Positions 1-11,915 of a stretch of DNA of 64,000 nt are shown here, in pieces; positions within the stretch are counted from its first letter, which is position 1, and each line of letters starts with the position of its first letter. The stretch spans positions 13,266,347 through 13,330,346 of the forward strand of contig OX637337.1 of NCBI GenBank assembly GCA_951799405.1, given 5' to 3'. A program made the translations under genes and the position numbers. Source of the stretch: Agapetus fuscipes (taxonomy: Eukaryota > Arthropoda > Insecta > Trichoptera > Glossosomatidae). A model generated the notes under the pieces. That model worked only from the letters and a program-made list of their open reading frames with translations, ran no database searches and had not been told where the DNA came from.

Positions 1-65
1 GGAAAATCGATTGCGGTGCTCCATTTATATTTAAGATAAAAAAAATCGGCTATGTAACGTCACTC

Positions 66-315
66 ATCTAATCTATTCTAAGTTGCATGGATATAATTGT
101 TACATATTGAATTCACATTAAGTGCATGCCCACAAGCAGACACGTATAAGTTCACACTTGCATATTCTGCGTGTGAACCTACAACATAAAAACCCAAATC
201 TCAAATGAACATACACCCTGCAACTCTTTGCTGACCTTCCCTGAAACAGAGGTGACATTGGCAGAGTGAACCATTTTCTATTTATAGTTGGTCAGATGCA
301 TATTGACCTATACAA
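66..315 (-). repeat. RTE-like LINE 3' tail copy
   Basis: This is a minus-strand copy of the ~250-bp tail repeat, with the recurring blocks 'cttccctgaaacag', 'aaatctcaaatgaaca' and 'atgcccacaagcagacacg'. It matches the 3' region of the RT-bearing LINE at 43991-46270. A second copy, belonging to the duplicated unit, lies at about 3380-3625. Confidence 0.75.
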
Positions 316-679
316 GAAAAGAATATAAACAATAAATTAAATTTTATAATCATACAATTAAAGAACTAATCTATAAAATTCACTATACTCTTTGAGCAAA
401 GTGAAGAAATAAATGTATTCCAAACAATCAGGAATATTTTTCAATGTAACCGCACTGTGAAACGTATGCAGTTGGGGAAAATGCTTCATACAATATGATG
501 CACTTAAGTGTTTTTTCAACTATCTCCATAAAAGTGTTTAATTTATGTTGAATTTTTGACTCCCTGTCCTGTCTTTATCCCGGCCAAGTGAATTCATATT
601 TTTTCCCCACATTTAAAATGTGCTCTATCCATTATTTCAATAAGTGAAAGTTTTAGGTAGTGCACACGGAACATTTTCT

Positions 680-808
680 ATTGACAACAAAATTGTAAGT
701 CGCACGGCCGGGTTAGGTAAAAGGCAAACATTTTTTTTTATCTTGGTTGCTTTGGACCATTGTCACATAGAAGAAAGACGTTTAACCGCCGAGAAAAAAA
801 CGATCTTT
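680..808 (+). repeat. Fragment of the CAATGGACTC MITE family
   Basis: It carries the internal landmarks of this family in order: 'acaaaattgtaa', 'ggttgctttggacca', and 'ccgccgagaaaaa'. The terminal CAATGGACTC inverted repeats are missing. The duplicate copy is at about 4141-4268. Confidence 0.5.
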
Positions 809-1070
809 AAATTTGTGGTGAGTATATAATTTTACAGAAATGCGTTTTTTGAAAAAACAACTATATTATGTATATTTTAATTAAAAGTATGTTTCAATAA
901 AAGGTTTTCATAATAATAATATATTTCAATATGGTCTTCTAGTTGTGACCTACGAACTTTCGTTTATCGTATTTTTTATAAGTGCGGGATATAAAAGCTA
1001 TCTTACATTTCTAAAATTCAACTTGGAATACTTGAATAACATTTTTTAATTTGGAACTTTTGTCTAGGCC

Positions 1071-1626
1071 AGGGGTCGGCAACCTTTTGAGTCGGAAGAG
1101 CCAAAAATAACAATTTACAAATTTCAAAGTTTTTCCTTAACTTATAGGTTAGTATGAGGCTGACCACCCATACTGTAAAAAATGGTTCACTTTGCCAATG
1201 TCGCCCCTGTTTCAGGGAAGGTCGGCAAGAGTTGCAGGGCTTATGTTAATTTAAGATTGGGTTTTTATATTGTAGTTCCACATGCGGTATGTGTGAGCGC
1301 GAAATTATGCGTGTCTGCTTATGGGAATGCATTTGATGTGAATCTCAAATGATACATATCTTATTTTGGATTTGGATTTGTAAAGAGCCACAAATGTTTT
1401 TTTGCCAACAATAAATAGCGTCGATGGGGCGGGGGGAGGGTGGGGGGTGAAAAGCGAGTACAAGTAGCGGAGAGATCGTTAATCGATTCAGAACGATTTA
1501 GTTTTTTTCGATCAGAAGTATAATTCTGTGTTTTTTTTATATTTGCGTATGAAGCTAAAGAGCCGTAACTTCACACCCAAAGAGCCGCATGTGGCTGGTG
1601 AGCCGCAGGTTGCTTACCCCTAACCA
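1071..1626. mobile_element. hAT-type MITE interrupted by a LINE tail
   Basis: The left end CAGGGGTCGGCAACC and the right end GGTTGCTTACCCCTA are imperfect inverted repeats. Both are followed inward by 'aagagcc'-type motifs, as in hAT elements whose termini read CAGNGGTCGGCAA. An RTE tail copy (about 1138-1372, plus strand) sits inside. I could not find an 8-bp target duplication, so the boundaries are approximate. The duplicated copy is at 4527-5081. Confidence 0.6.
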
Positions 1627-1661
1627 AACCGATATTGATCCACCATATTTGTAAAAAGTCC

Positions 1662-1886
1662 GGTCTATAGCTTAGTTGGTAGAGTAACTGCATTCCATGC
1701 CGAGATCTCGAGTTAGAATCCCACTGAAGTTGTCAGAAATTATTTCTCGTTTCAGTGTTTATTTCTAACCCAAAATAAAATACCGGCAAGGCTTACTCAG
1801 CCTTCATAAGAAATGAGTGTCAAGCCACTCAGGAGCTGAATAACATCCATTTCAAGTTGGCGTACAGTAAAAGTTACTGGGTTGTT
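1662..1886 (+). mobile_element. tRNA-derived SINE, family A
   Basis: A box-A-like sequence (TAGCTTAGTTGG) and a degenerate box B (AGTTAGAATCC) are followed by the family body ('ccggcaaggcttactcagcc', 'agaaatgagt'). The better-preserved relative is at 42703-43017. Further copies lie at about 2500-2700, 5117-5340 and 5774-5970, all within the duplicated region. An RTE tail fragment follows directly (1887-2030). Confidence 0.7.
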
Positions 1887-2217
1887 CATTTTAGATTTGG
1901 ATTTTAAATTATGAGTAGGTACACATGCAGCATTTGTAAGCGTGAACTTACATGTGTCTACTTGTGAGCATGCATTTTATATGAATCTTTAATGTAAATG
2001 TAAATTTGCAACTAAGATTATGTATTGTAGTTGAATATAATGGTCTTCTTCTATTGGGTGATTTCAAAATTTACCGACCTCGTTGCTAAAATATTGAGAA
2101 TTGAGAACCATTGTTTATTTGATCACCATCAAACTTCACAGGATTCATTCTAAAAATATGTTACATGTTTCCTGAAAATTTCGTCAAAATCGGATGAGCG
2201 GTTTCTGAGTATAGGGA

Positions 2218-2276
2218 ACATACATACATACATACATACATACATACATACATACATACATACATACATACATACA

Positions 2277-2307
<31 letters not shown>

Positions 2308-2310
2308 GTA
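2218..2310. repeat. (CATA)n microsatellite
   Basis: A long, nearly perfect run of the CATA tetranucleotide. Equivalent runs are at about 3030-3072, 5687-5737 and 6303-6381. They differ in length between the duplicated units, as expected for slippage. Minus-strand reading frames rich in Met, Tyr, Val and Cys across these runs are not genes. Confidence 0.95.
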
Positions 2311-2367
2311 CATACATAATACATACGAATAAACTCCCCCCCATTAGGGTTACTAATGGGGGGAATG

Positions 2368-2419
<52 letters not shown>
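2368..2419. repeat. Poly-A run of about 50 bases
   Basis: About 50 consecutive adenines follow 'ctaatggggggaatg'. The run is present only in the first duplicated unit. It could be a retroposon tail or an assembly-sensitive homopolymer. Confidence 0.9.
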
Positions 2420-2424
<5 letters not shown>

Positions 2425-3106
2425 ACATACATACATACAATATACATACATACATACATACATACACACATCCTTCTTTATAGATATAGATAGATAGATT
2501 GCATTCCATGCCGAGATCTCGAGTTAGAATCCCACCGAAGTTGTCAAAAATTATTTCCCGTTTCAGTGTTTATTTTAAACCCAAAATAAAATACCGGCAA
2601 GGCTTACTCAGCCTTCATAAGAAATGAGTGTCAAGCCACTCAGGAGCTGAATAACATCCATTTCAAGTTGGCGTAAAGTAAAAGTTACTGGGTTGTTCAT
2701 TTTAGATTTGGATTTTAAATTATGAGTGGGTACACATGCAGCATTTGTAAGCGTGAACTTACATGTGTCTACTTGTGAGCATGCATTTTATATGAATCTT
2801 TAATGTAAATGTATATTTGCAACTAAGATTATGTATTGTAGTTGAATATAATGGTCTTATTCTATTGGGTGGTTTCAAAATTTACCGACCTCGTTGCTGA
2901 AATATCGAGAATTGAGAACCACTGTTTATTTGATCACCATCAAACTTCACAGGATTCGTTCTAAGAATATGTTACATGTTTCCTGAAAATTTCGTCAAAA
3001 TCGGATGAGCGGTTTATGAGTCTATAGGGGACATACATACATACATACATACATACATACATACATACATACACACATCCTTCTTTATAGATATAGATAT
3101 ATATAA

Positions 3107-3314
3107 TATACTAGCAGTACCCGGCGTGTTTCACTACGCCATTTGGGCATGTGGTATCAATTTTTTTCTACAGATAAAAGAGGAAACAACAGGATCAAAA
3201 AAAAAAGTGTGCTAATCGGAATCAAGCTTCACACAATTTATCTCTAGGTTAATCTTCACGTTTTCTAAAAAAAAAGGTCTAGGTACAACTCTTAAGCAGC
3301 AGAGCCAAGCATAG
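3107..3314. repeat. ACTAGC...CCGGC-type interspersed repeat fragment
   Basis: It begins 'atactagcagtacccggcg' and continues as non-coding sequence to the start of the second duplicated unit. Similar starts occur at 49799 ('actagctgacccggca') and 53601 ('actagcagaccaaaccg'). I do not know the transposon class. Confidence 0.45.
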
Positions 3315-6300
3315 GGAAAATCAATTGCGGTGCTCCATTTATATTTAAGATAAAAAAATCGGCTATATAACGTCACTCATCTAATCTATTCTAAGTTGCA
3401 TGGATATAATTGTTACATTTGGAATTCACATTAAGTGCATGCCCACAAGCAGACACGTATAAGTTCACACTTGCACATTCTGCGTGTGAACCTACAACAT
3501 AAAAACCCAAATCTCAAATGAACATACACCCTGCAACTCTTTACTGACCTTCCCTGAAACAGGGGTGACATTGGCAGAGTGAACCATTTTCTATTTATAG
3601 TTGGTCAGATGCATATTGACCTATACAAGAAAAGAATATAAACAATAAATTAAATTTTATAATCATACAATTAAAGAACTAATCTATAAAATTCACTATA
3701 CTCTTTGAGCAAAGTGAAGAAATAAATGTATTCCAAACAATCAGGAATATTTTTCAATGTAACCGCACTGTGAAACGTATGCAGTTGGGGAAAATGCTTC
3801 ATACAATATGATGCTATGCAATAATATGCTATGCAATATGCTATGCTTCATTTAATATGATGCTGAAATTATACATGTCAGCTTGTGGGAATGCATTTAA
3901 TATAAATCTTAAATGATATATATCTTTGCAGCTTAGATTAGATTAGATTAGATTAGATGCACTTAAGTGTTTTTTCAACTATCTCCATAAAAGTGTTTAA
4001 TTTATGTTGAATTTTTGACTCCCTGTCCTGTCTTTATCCCGGCCAAGTGAATTCACATTTTTTCCCCACATTTAAAATGTGCTCTATCCATTATTTCAAT
4101 AAGTGAAAGTTTTAGGTAGTGCACACGGAACATTTTCTATTGACAACAAAATTGTAAGTCGCACGGCCGGGTTAGGTAAAAGGCAAACATTTTGTGTATC
4201 TTGGTTGCTTTGGACCATTGTCACATGGAAGAAAGACGTTTAACCGCCGAGAAAAAAACGATCTGTAAATTTGTGGTGAGTATATAATTTTACAGAAATG
4301 CGTTTTTTGAAAAAACAACTATATTATGTATATTTTAATTAAAAGTATGTTTCAATAAAAGGTTTTAATAATAATAATATATTTCAATATGGTCTTCTAG
4401 TTGTGACCTACGAACTTTCGTTTATCGTATTTTTTATAAGTGCGGGATATAAAAGCTTTCTTACATTTCTAAAATTCAACTTGGAATACTTGAATAACAT
4501 TTTTTAATTTGGAACTTTTGTCTAGGCCAGGGGTCGGCAACCTTTTGAGTCGGAAGAGCCAAAAATTAAAATTTACAAATTTCAAAGTTTTTCCTTGACT
4601 TATAGGTTGGTATGAGGCTGACCACCCATACTGTAAAAAATGGTTCACTTTGCCAATGTCGCCCCTGTTTCAGGGAAGGTCGGCAAGAGTTGCAGGGCTT
4701 ATGTTCATTTAAGATTGGGTTTTTATATTGTAGTTCCACATGCGGTATGTGTGAGCGCGAAATTATGCGTGTCTGCTTATGGGAATGCATTTGATGTGAA
4801 TCTCAAATGATACATATCTTATTTTGGATTTGGATTTGTAAAGAGCCACAAATGTTTTTTTGCCAACAATAAATAGCGTCGATGGGGCGGGAGGAGGGTG
4901 GGGGGTGAAAAGCGAGTACAAGTAGCGGAGAGATCGTTAATCGATTCAGAACGATTTAGTTTTTTTCGATCAGAAGTATAATTCTGTGTTTTTTTTATAT
5001 TTGCGTATGAAGCTAAAGAGCCGTAACTTCACACCCAAAGAGCCGCATGTGGCTGGTGAGCCGCAGGTTGCTTACCCCTAACCAAACCGATATCGATCCA
5101 CCATATTTGTAAAAAGTCCGGTCTATAGCTTAGTTGGTAGAGTAACTGCATTCCATGCCGAGATCTCGAGTTAGAATCCCACTGAAGTTGTCAGAAATTA
5201 TTTCTCGTTTCAGTGTTTATTTCTAACCCAAAATAAAATACCGGCAAGGCTTACTCAGCCTTCATAAGAAATGAGTGTCAAGCCACTCAGGAGCTGAATA
5301 ACATCCATTTCAAGTTGGCGTAAAGTAAAAGTTACTGGGTTGTTCATTTTAGATTTGGATTTTAAATTATGAGTAGGTACACATGCAGCATTTGTAAGCG
5401 TGAACTTACATGTGTCTACTTGTGAGCATGCATTTTATATGAATCTTTAATGTAAATGTATATTTGCAACTAAGATTATGTATTGTAGTTGAATATAATG
5501 GTCTTCTTCTATTGGGTGGTTTCAAAATTTACCGACCTCGTTGCTGAAATATTGAGAATTGAGAACCATTGTTTATTTGATCACCATCAAACTTCACAGG
5601 ATTCATTCTAAAAATATGTTACATGTTTCCTGAAAATTTCGTCAAAATCGGATGAGCGGTTTATGAATATAGGGAACATACATACATACATACATACATA
5701 CATACATACATACATACATACATACATACATACATACACACATCCTTCTTTATAGATATAGATAGATAGATTGCATTCCATGCCGAGATCTCGAGTTAGA
5801 ATCCCACCGAAGTTGTCAGAAATTATTTCCCGTTCAGTGTTTATTTTAAACCCAAAATAAAATACCGGCAAGGCTTACTCAGCCTTCATAAGAAATGAGT
5901 GTCAAGCCACTCAGGAGCTGAATAACATCCATTTCAAGTTGGCGTAAAGTAAAAGTTACTGGGTTGTTCATTTTAGATTTGGATTTTAAATTATGAGTGG
6001 GTACACATGCAGCATTTGTAAGCGTGAACTTACATGTGTCTACTTGTGAGCATGCATTTTATATGAATCTTTAATTTAAATGTATATTTGCAACTAAGAT
6101 TATGTATTGTAGTTGAATATAATGGTCTTCTTCTATTGGGTGGTTTCAAAATTTACCGACCTCGTTGCTGAAATATCGAGAATTGAGAACCACTGTTTAT
6201 TTGATCACCATCAAACTTCACAGGATTCGTTCTAAGAATATGTTTCATGTTTCCTGAAAATTTCGTCAAAATCGGATGAGCGGTTTATGAGTCTATAGGG

Positions 6301-6403
6301 GACATACATACATACATACATACATACATACATACATACATACATACATACATACATACATACATACATACATACATACACACATCCTTCTTTATAGATA
6401 TAG

Positions 6404-6408
<5 letters not shown>

Positions 6409-6453
<45 letters not shown>
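6409..6453. repeat. (TA)n microsatellite
   Basis: An uninterrupted TA dinucleotide run near the end of the second duplicated unit. It marks the point where the two duplicated copies stop matching. Confidence 0.95.
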
Positions 6454-6455
<2 letters not shown>

Positions 6456-6463
6456 ATATTTAG

Positions 6464-6536
6464 TCGGTGTTATAGCCGCGGGGATCAAGACAGGTTATTT
6501 GGAACCGGATAACGCTGGTTCGAATCCCGCGACGAT
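6464..6536 (+). repeat. Pseudo-tRNA / SINE head
   Basis: A stretch of about 73 bp contains an exact pol III box B (GGTTCGAATCC, about 6519-6529). A weakly pairing outer stem (GTCG...CGAC) is present. No convincing anticodon arm is visible, so this looks like the head of a tRNA-derived SINE and not a functional tRNA gene. What follows (6537-7050) is repeat-like: a block at about 6830-6915 recurs at 56835-56960, and a family A SINE tail fragment lies at about 6945-7030. Confidence 0.45.
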
Positions 6537-7719
6537 AACTTCGACCCTGGTTCAACAGATGCCGTTGCATGCACACAAGCTTCTGCTTTCGCATGAAGAC
6601 AACTGGCCAGGTAAAATAGGTTGGTGGATTGCACTCCTTTCCACAAATTTATTTAAATATATATATATATACCTACTGTTGCCTACCCATGCTAGAAATG
6701 CTGTGCACATCCCTGATATTTCGTACTTACCACCTTTAACAACCAGGAGGTACCAACTTAATGGAACATCACTGGGCACTGCAGTCTCAGGCATGTTTGC
6801 TTTCAAGAAAAACAAAAATATCTTTGACACTTTGGAGTTGCTTCCTGCGATATGTTGCCGTGTTATTCGGAGTTATGGCTTCCGGACGTTTCGTCCATGT
6901 CTGCGATGGACCTCTTGAGCGTGCTAACTGAGTCATCTGAGTAATCAGGCTTCACAAGAAATGAGAAACAGCCCCTTCAGAAGCTGGGAAACCCCCACTT
7001 CACGTGAAATGGTTGGCATAAGGCTGGTTTTTTTATAGCCTTACGTCTTTTTCTCAGTTTGAACACTATGGTACCTACTTATTGCCATTTCTTAATCAAC
7101 CATTCAATTCAGTATCGTGAATGGCTGTTTCAAATCTCAACACACCAAGTTAGTTTTCTATTCAAACTAAAATTATTGTGGGTGAGTAAATTAGCAGTTA
7201 CTAATACTAATAATTATAAATGTGTTGGAGCCTCAATAAGGCTCAAGTTGGCTTGCATTCGCTGCCAGCCTCACGCTCTCTTGGCCACGTCATTCCATAC
7301 AATTTGATGAGATACTTTACACAGATCGTACTTACAAAACAGCCCAAGTGCCACTTGTGGCTCTGCGCAATTATAAACCATCGAGCACCCTTGAGCGCTG
7401 CGACGACCGGAAAACCTCACGACGCTTTTTACCGACGTTTTTCAGCAGATCAAAATATAGTGAGAAGACACTTCGGCCGTCTAGAACCAAAGGCGGCAAT
7501 CTGGTACAATCTGTAGGCGTTCATGTGCTGTGGGCCTTTCTGACACATATACCCGTCCTGTATGTATATGAAGAAGGTTTGAGACAGAGAACAGTAATTG
7601 GGTAGATTTAAGTTTTTGTCCTAACTATGTTTTTTTTTAAATATTTTTTTTTTAATTATTAAATTAACAAAAAAAACTTTTTTTTGACAAAATTTAAAAT
7701 TTATTATTCAACATTTAAA

Positions 7720-8072
7720 TATATTATTATTGCCTTCGAGGATGATATAGCGATTATAGCGATCTTTCAACTTATCGATACCATTTTTCTAGTACGACTT
7801 GTCTGTAGCCTCAAAATAGGCCTCTGTTTCGGCAATTACTTCTTCATTGGTGCTAAATTTCTTTCCAGCGAGCATTTTCTTAAGGTCTGCGAACAAAAAA
7901 TAGTCGCTTAGGGCCAGATCTGGAGAATTTGGTGGATACGAAAGCAATTAGAAACCCAATTATGCAATTTTGCCATCGTTTTCATTTATTTGTGACACGG
8001 TTTATTGTCTTGGTGAAACATCTGTTCAAATCTGTCCGTGTTTTCGCGATTTCGCTCTTCAAACGCTCCAAT
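7720..8072 (-). pseudogene. mariner transposase remnant (C-terminal part)
   Basis: Minus-strand translation gives, with stops and a frameshift, the mariner signature FHQDN-PCHK around the second catalytic Asp. The conserved tail motifs LSDYFLFADLKKMLAGKKF, NEEVIAETEAYFEA and DKSY follow. The third-Asp region (SDYFLF) is split from the upstream part by a frameshift. An in-frame stop follows DKSY, and another lies just after PCHK. The N-terminal half and both inverted repeats are not seen. It is a dead fossil of a Tc1/mariner-superfamily element. A LINE would not carry these motifs. Confidence 0.85.
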
Positions 8073-8079
8073 AACGCTA

Positions 8080-8400
8080 TATAAATAGAAAATTCAAGAT
8101 GGCTGCCATACAAAAAAACCATAAAATTTAACTTTTCTCAAAAACGGCTCCAAGAATTTTTCTGAAATTTTCAGAATTGCCAAAAATTAATTTTTAACTT
8201 AATAAATTAGTTATGACAACACGCCTACTAATCTGTGTCTATGGGTAGCCATATGAAAAAAACAAACGATTGTAATTTTCTCGAAAGTTAAGGGGTTCAC
8301 AAAAATATAATGTTGTACAATATTATGGACAACATAAATTTCTACAAATTAAGAAAAAAATTTTTTTTGAAAAAATAAATATAAAGCACCGTTTACACGA
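8080..8400. repeat. AT-rich repeat shared with 55840-56100
   Basis: Blocks such as 'cttttctcaaaaacg', 'ttttcag' and 'atctgtgtctatgggt' recur in the same order near the right end of the 6.5-kb hAT shell. This stretch may therefore be a piece of that hAT family. From about 8400 to 9020 there is AT-rich sequence with loosely repeated 'aagatggc' and 'agggttaa' motifs and no gene. Confidence 0.6.
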
Positions 8401-9023
8401 CCTGAAATTTTTAATCGAAAATATTACAAAAACCCATTAAAATGCAAGATATTTAATATTGTTTTAGATTTGATAGAAATAATAAGTTCATTACATTAAT
8501 TCGTAATCTTTTTTTTTTACTTTTTTGAAAATTCAAGATGGCTTCCAAAGAGCTGAAAATTTTAAATGCGATTTTCTCAAAAAACGGCTATTTCGATTTT
8601 TCTTAAATTTTCTATGAATCCGTTTATAAAATAGTGCTATCTAACGATTATAATCATTGCTTCATCATGATCTTTATTTAGGGAGATGCCATACAAAAGA
8701 AAAAAAATATTGAAAAATTCTCGGCAGTTAGAGGGTTAATAAAAAACTAAAATTCAACAAATGTAATTAAATAATGATAACTTATATATTGCCATCATTA
8801 TTTTTTCCAAAAAGTTAATTAGAAGTATAGCCGCCATACAAAGTGAAAAATTTCCATAACAAATGTATTAGCAATTTTCTTGGTAGTCAAAGGGTTAAAA
8901 ATAGATAAAAGGCTGCGATTCTTAAAATTTTACAAATACCAATAATAATCAGTCGTTACTTTTTCAAAATATAACAAAAAAGTTTACCCACCATACAAAG
9001 TCCTAGTTTGCATACAAAAGGGT

Positions 9024-9555
9024 TATAATCTATAATCTATAATCTAAGTTGCAAAGATATATTCATTTAAAGCTCTCAGATGTATGCCCACAAACCAACA
9101 AGTGTAGTTCGCGCTTACAAATGCTGAATGTGTACTTACAAATAAAATCCAAACCTCAAATGAACATAAGCCCCACAACTTTTGCCGACCTTCCCTGAAA
9201 CAGGGGTGACATTGGCAAAGTGAACCATTTTTTACAGTATGGGTGGTCAGCCTCATACCAACCTACAAGTCAAGGAATATGACCATATATAATAATCTAG
9301 ATTCTAGATTCTAAAATCTAAGTTGCAAAGATATATTAAAATTAAATACGCATATCAAATGCATGCCCACAAACAGACACGTGTAAATTCGCGCTTAAAA
9401 ACGCTGAATGTGTACTTACAAATTAAAACCAAATCTCAAATGAACATAAAACCTGCAACTCTTGCCGACCTTCCTTGAAACAGGGGTGACATTGACAAAG
9501 TGAATATTTTTTACACTATGGGTGGTCAGCTTTATATCAACTTATAAGTCAAGGA
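9024..9555 (-). repeat. Two RTE LINE tail copies in tandem
   Basis: Copies at about 9024-9275 and 9305-9555 lie in the same minus orientation. The first is preceded by an (ATAATCT)n-like microsatellite, the normal 3' terminus of this family. The first is very close to the tails at 43991-44250 and 56352-56600; the second is more diverged. Confidence 0.8.
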
Positions 9556-9584
9556 TCTTTCTTGTGTAATTGGCTCTTTTTCCA

Positions 9585-9660
9585 GAGAAGACCAACGTCG
9601 CAGAGGACTCTTGTTCTTGAGGTGTGATTCACACCAAACGGTGCTCAACAAATAAATCAA
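9585..9660 (+). repeat. SINE family B tail fragment
   Basis: The sequence 'ttgaggtgtgattcacac' followed by 'caacaaataaatca' matches the 3' end of the tRNA-derived SINE at 39842-40113. It is also related to a copy at about 59100-59272. Confidence 0.5.
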
Positions 9661-9917
9661 CCAAATACATATATATATTCATTTAAGTATTTATATGACC
9701 ATATCTATATTGTACGAGTATGCAGGTAGGTACACACCGGGGTGGAATAAAATTGATTTATTATTGATATATCATATTTTTTATTGAAACGGCATAAGCT
9801 GGTAGATGATTCTAGCTTTACATACGTCATACAGTGGGTTAATTTTTGCAAGAAAGTCGAGTACAGATTCTGTGCAATTTATTTACATTAACAAAAGACG
9901 CTTCAATCAAAACACTA

Positions 9918-10160
9918 ACGGGGCTATTCTTAGACATTTTAGTCGCCCGTTGAGCCTACGCTTTGACAAACTAATGATTCATTTGTATGAAGACCTGTCA
10001 ACCCAAGATGACCGCAAGTGAACAGCTGATTATTCTTCATACAAATATTACCGAAATTCGGTAGGTGGATATGAAACTTAAAAGTGCTGTAGCAAAGGCA
10101 TCATTAGTTTGTCAAAGCGTGGGCTCAACGGGCGACTAAAATGTCTAAGAATAGCCCCGT
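9918..10160. mobile_element. Long-TIR MITE (ACGGGGCTATTCTTAGAC family)
   Basis: The ends are near-perfect inverted repeats of about 60 bp. The left begins ACGGGGCTATTCTTAGACAT and the right ends with its complement, ATGTCTAAGAATAGCCCCGT. The interior contains 'aagatgaccgcaagtgaac'. Relatives are at 20038-20282 and 38127-39215. The open frame inside is not conserved as protein. Target duplication is unclear. Confidence 0.85.
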
Positions 10161-11337
10161 ATATCTCATAAAATAATTGTCCGATAGCTGTCAAATTTAT
10201 ACACATATCTTTTGAAGGTTGGTTATAACTGAAAATCATGGATTTGATACTAGTGGCGCCATATCACTGCCTTAGTTCTTGTTTATCGTATACGCCATTG
10301 AGAAAATTTTACATGAGCAATGTTTGCATGTGTAGGACCAATGTGTCTGATGAAAACAAGAAATTTATTTAAAAAATATTTAAAACAACTCTCACATTAT
10401 CGAGTTTTACGGTTTTTCTTAGCTCAGATTGTGTAGAATTTGATTCATAAGACAACTGGATGAAAAAATCATATTTGACATGATTGGCGTATCCGATAAA
10501 CAAGAACTGGGGGAGCGATATATGTGTCAGGACAAAGACTTATCTACCCACTCACTATTCGTATATTGGAAATACAGAAAATGACATTATCAGTGTTTTC
10601 ACATCTCATCGCTGTAAAAAGAAGAATATGTTGCAAAGATAAAGGACGGTAGGTACCTTCCTACTTGCGGCCTTTCTAATGAACTCGTCACAAAGACCAA
10701 AGGCAGAGAAATAGAAGGCAAAGAAATAATGAAGTCACACTGCACTTCACGGTTGCCATGGGAAAAATATAACTAACATTTTGGTACTGGTTGCTAAAAG
10801 GACCTTAGGACCAAGTAGACCAGAGGTGCCCATACGGTCGGTCGCGGGAGGTTTTAAAGTCGATCGCCGAGGATAGCTAAAATTTTCAGTGATCGACCTT
10901 AAAACCGTAGCTTTTTTCAGAAGAAAAATGTATCGTACTCGTCTCACAAATGACCACCTGACAGCCTTCTTGCGTACTAACATTTTGTGGAGGACCACTA
11001 ATGTTGCGCTTTGACATCAGCATCAAGAAAATTGTTATTTTTATATTTTACCAGTATTATTTTAAGTTCTTTTTGTAATGTTAGAGATTAAAAATTTAAT
11101 ACAAATTTGACATTTTGTACTCAATATAGTTTTACTTCATTTTTTTTCTTAATAAATGTTTATACATTATGAATTATGAGTTATATTTGATGGGATTAAC
11201 AGTTAAAATGTCAATCTTCTATGCATAAATTTTTGCTAGGTCGATCTCCTCAAGAAAAAGTATGGGCACCCCTGATATACTCGTAGACTGTGAGGTTTGC
11301 AAAATTTGTTTTTTTCAAAACGGAACGATATATCCGG

Positions 11338-11530
11338 TCGATTGCTGGATAGAGTGCTTGCTCGGATTTGAATCCCACCGAGGATGTCGAAAATGATTTC
11401 CCTTTTCGGTGTTTGTTTCAAGCACAAAAAAAAAATACTGGCAAGGTTTATCCAGCCTTCACAAGAAATGACTGTCAGCCCCTTCGGGAGCTGGGAAACT
11501 CCAACTTCAGTTTTGTAAGATGGCGCCTAT
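11338..11530 (+). mobile_element. tRNA-derived SINE, family A
   Basis: A head with degenerate box A and box B ('ggatttgaatccc') is followed by the shared body ('accgagg', 'tgatttccc', 'ggcaaggttta', 'ttcgggagctgggaaac'). It is diverged from the copy at 42703-43017. Confidence 0.7.
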
Positions 11531-11651
11531 AAAATAAATCTAGACTTTATAATGTAAACACATTTAATTCATAGCTGACCCATGGATCTTTTTTTTTTTA
11601 ATTCACGTTAGGTGGCGGCTGAACCATGTATTTGCTGTGTGTGAATAACAC

Positions 11652-11915
11652 CGTAAGTTGCAAAGATAAATTAACATTTAACATTAATATTAAATGCATG
11701 CCCACAAAAAGACCCATGTAAGTTTAAGCTTACAAATGCTGCATGTGTAACCTACTTTACTACTTACAAATTAAAACCCAAACCTCAAAAGAAAATAAGC
11801 CTTGCAACTTTTGCCGACCTTCCCTGAAACAAGGATGACATTAGAAAAGTAAACCTTTTGTTTACAGTATGGGTAGTCAGCCTCATACCGACCTATTAAG
11901 TCAATGAATTAAGTA
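11652..11915 (-). repeat. RTE LINE tail copy
   Basis: Minus-strand copy with 'tgcatgcccacaaa', 'aacccaaacctcaaa', 'ttccctgaaaca' and 'tacagtatgggtagtcagcctcatac' split over the usual order. It is diverged. Confidence 0.75.

Larger units (their letters stand above)
1..6400. repeat. Tandem duplication of a ~3.3-kb unit, itself internally duplicated
   Basis: The sequence from 1 to about 3100 is repeated from 3315 to about 6400 in the same order and orientation, with only scattered single-base differences by eye. The second copy has an extra ~150 bp at about 3811-3957 (an RTE tail fragment ending in a TTAGA microsatellite). The first copy has an extra poly-A-bearing segment at about 2310-2440. 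Within each unit a SINE, LINE-tail and (CATA)n block occurs twice (1690-2495 and 2498-3090; 5145-5765 and 5772-6395). The left part of unit 1 is cut by the window edge. No gene is seen in either copy. Confidence 0.88.

Noticed and set aside
2218..2310. CRISPR-like array
   Set aside because: Simple tetranucleotide repeat without unique spacers, in a eukaryotic genome.
2150..2509. Minus-strand frames rich in Tyr, Val, Cys and Met with a Phe run
   Set aside because: They are translations of (CATA)n and poly-A repeats, not genes. The same applies to 5608-5871 and 6285-6488.
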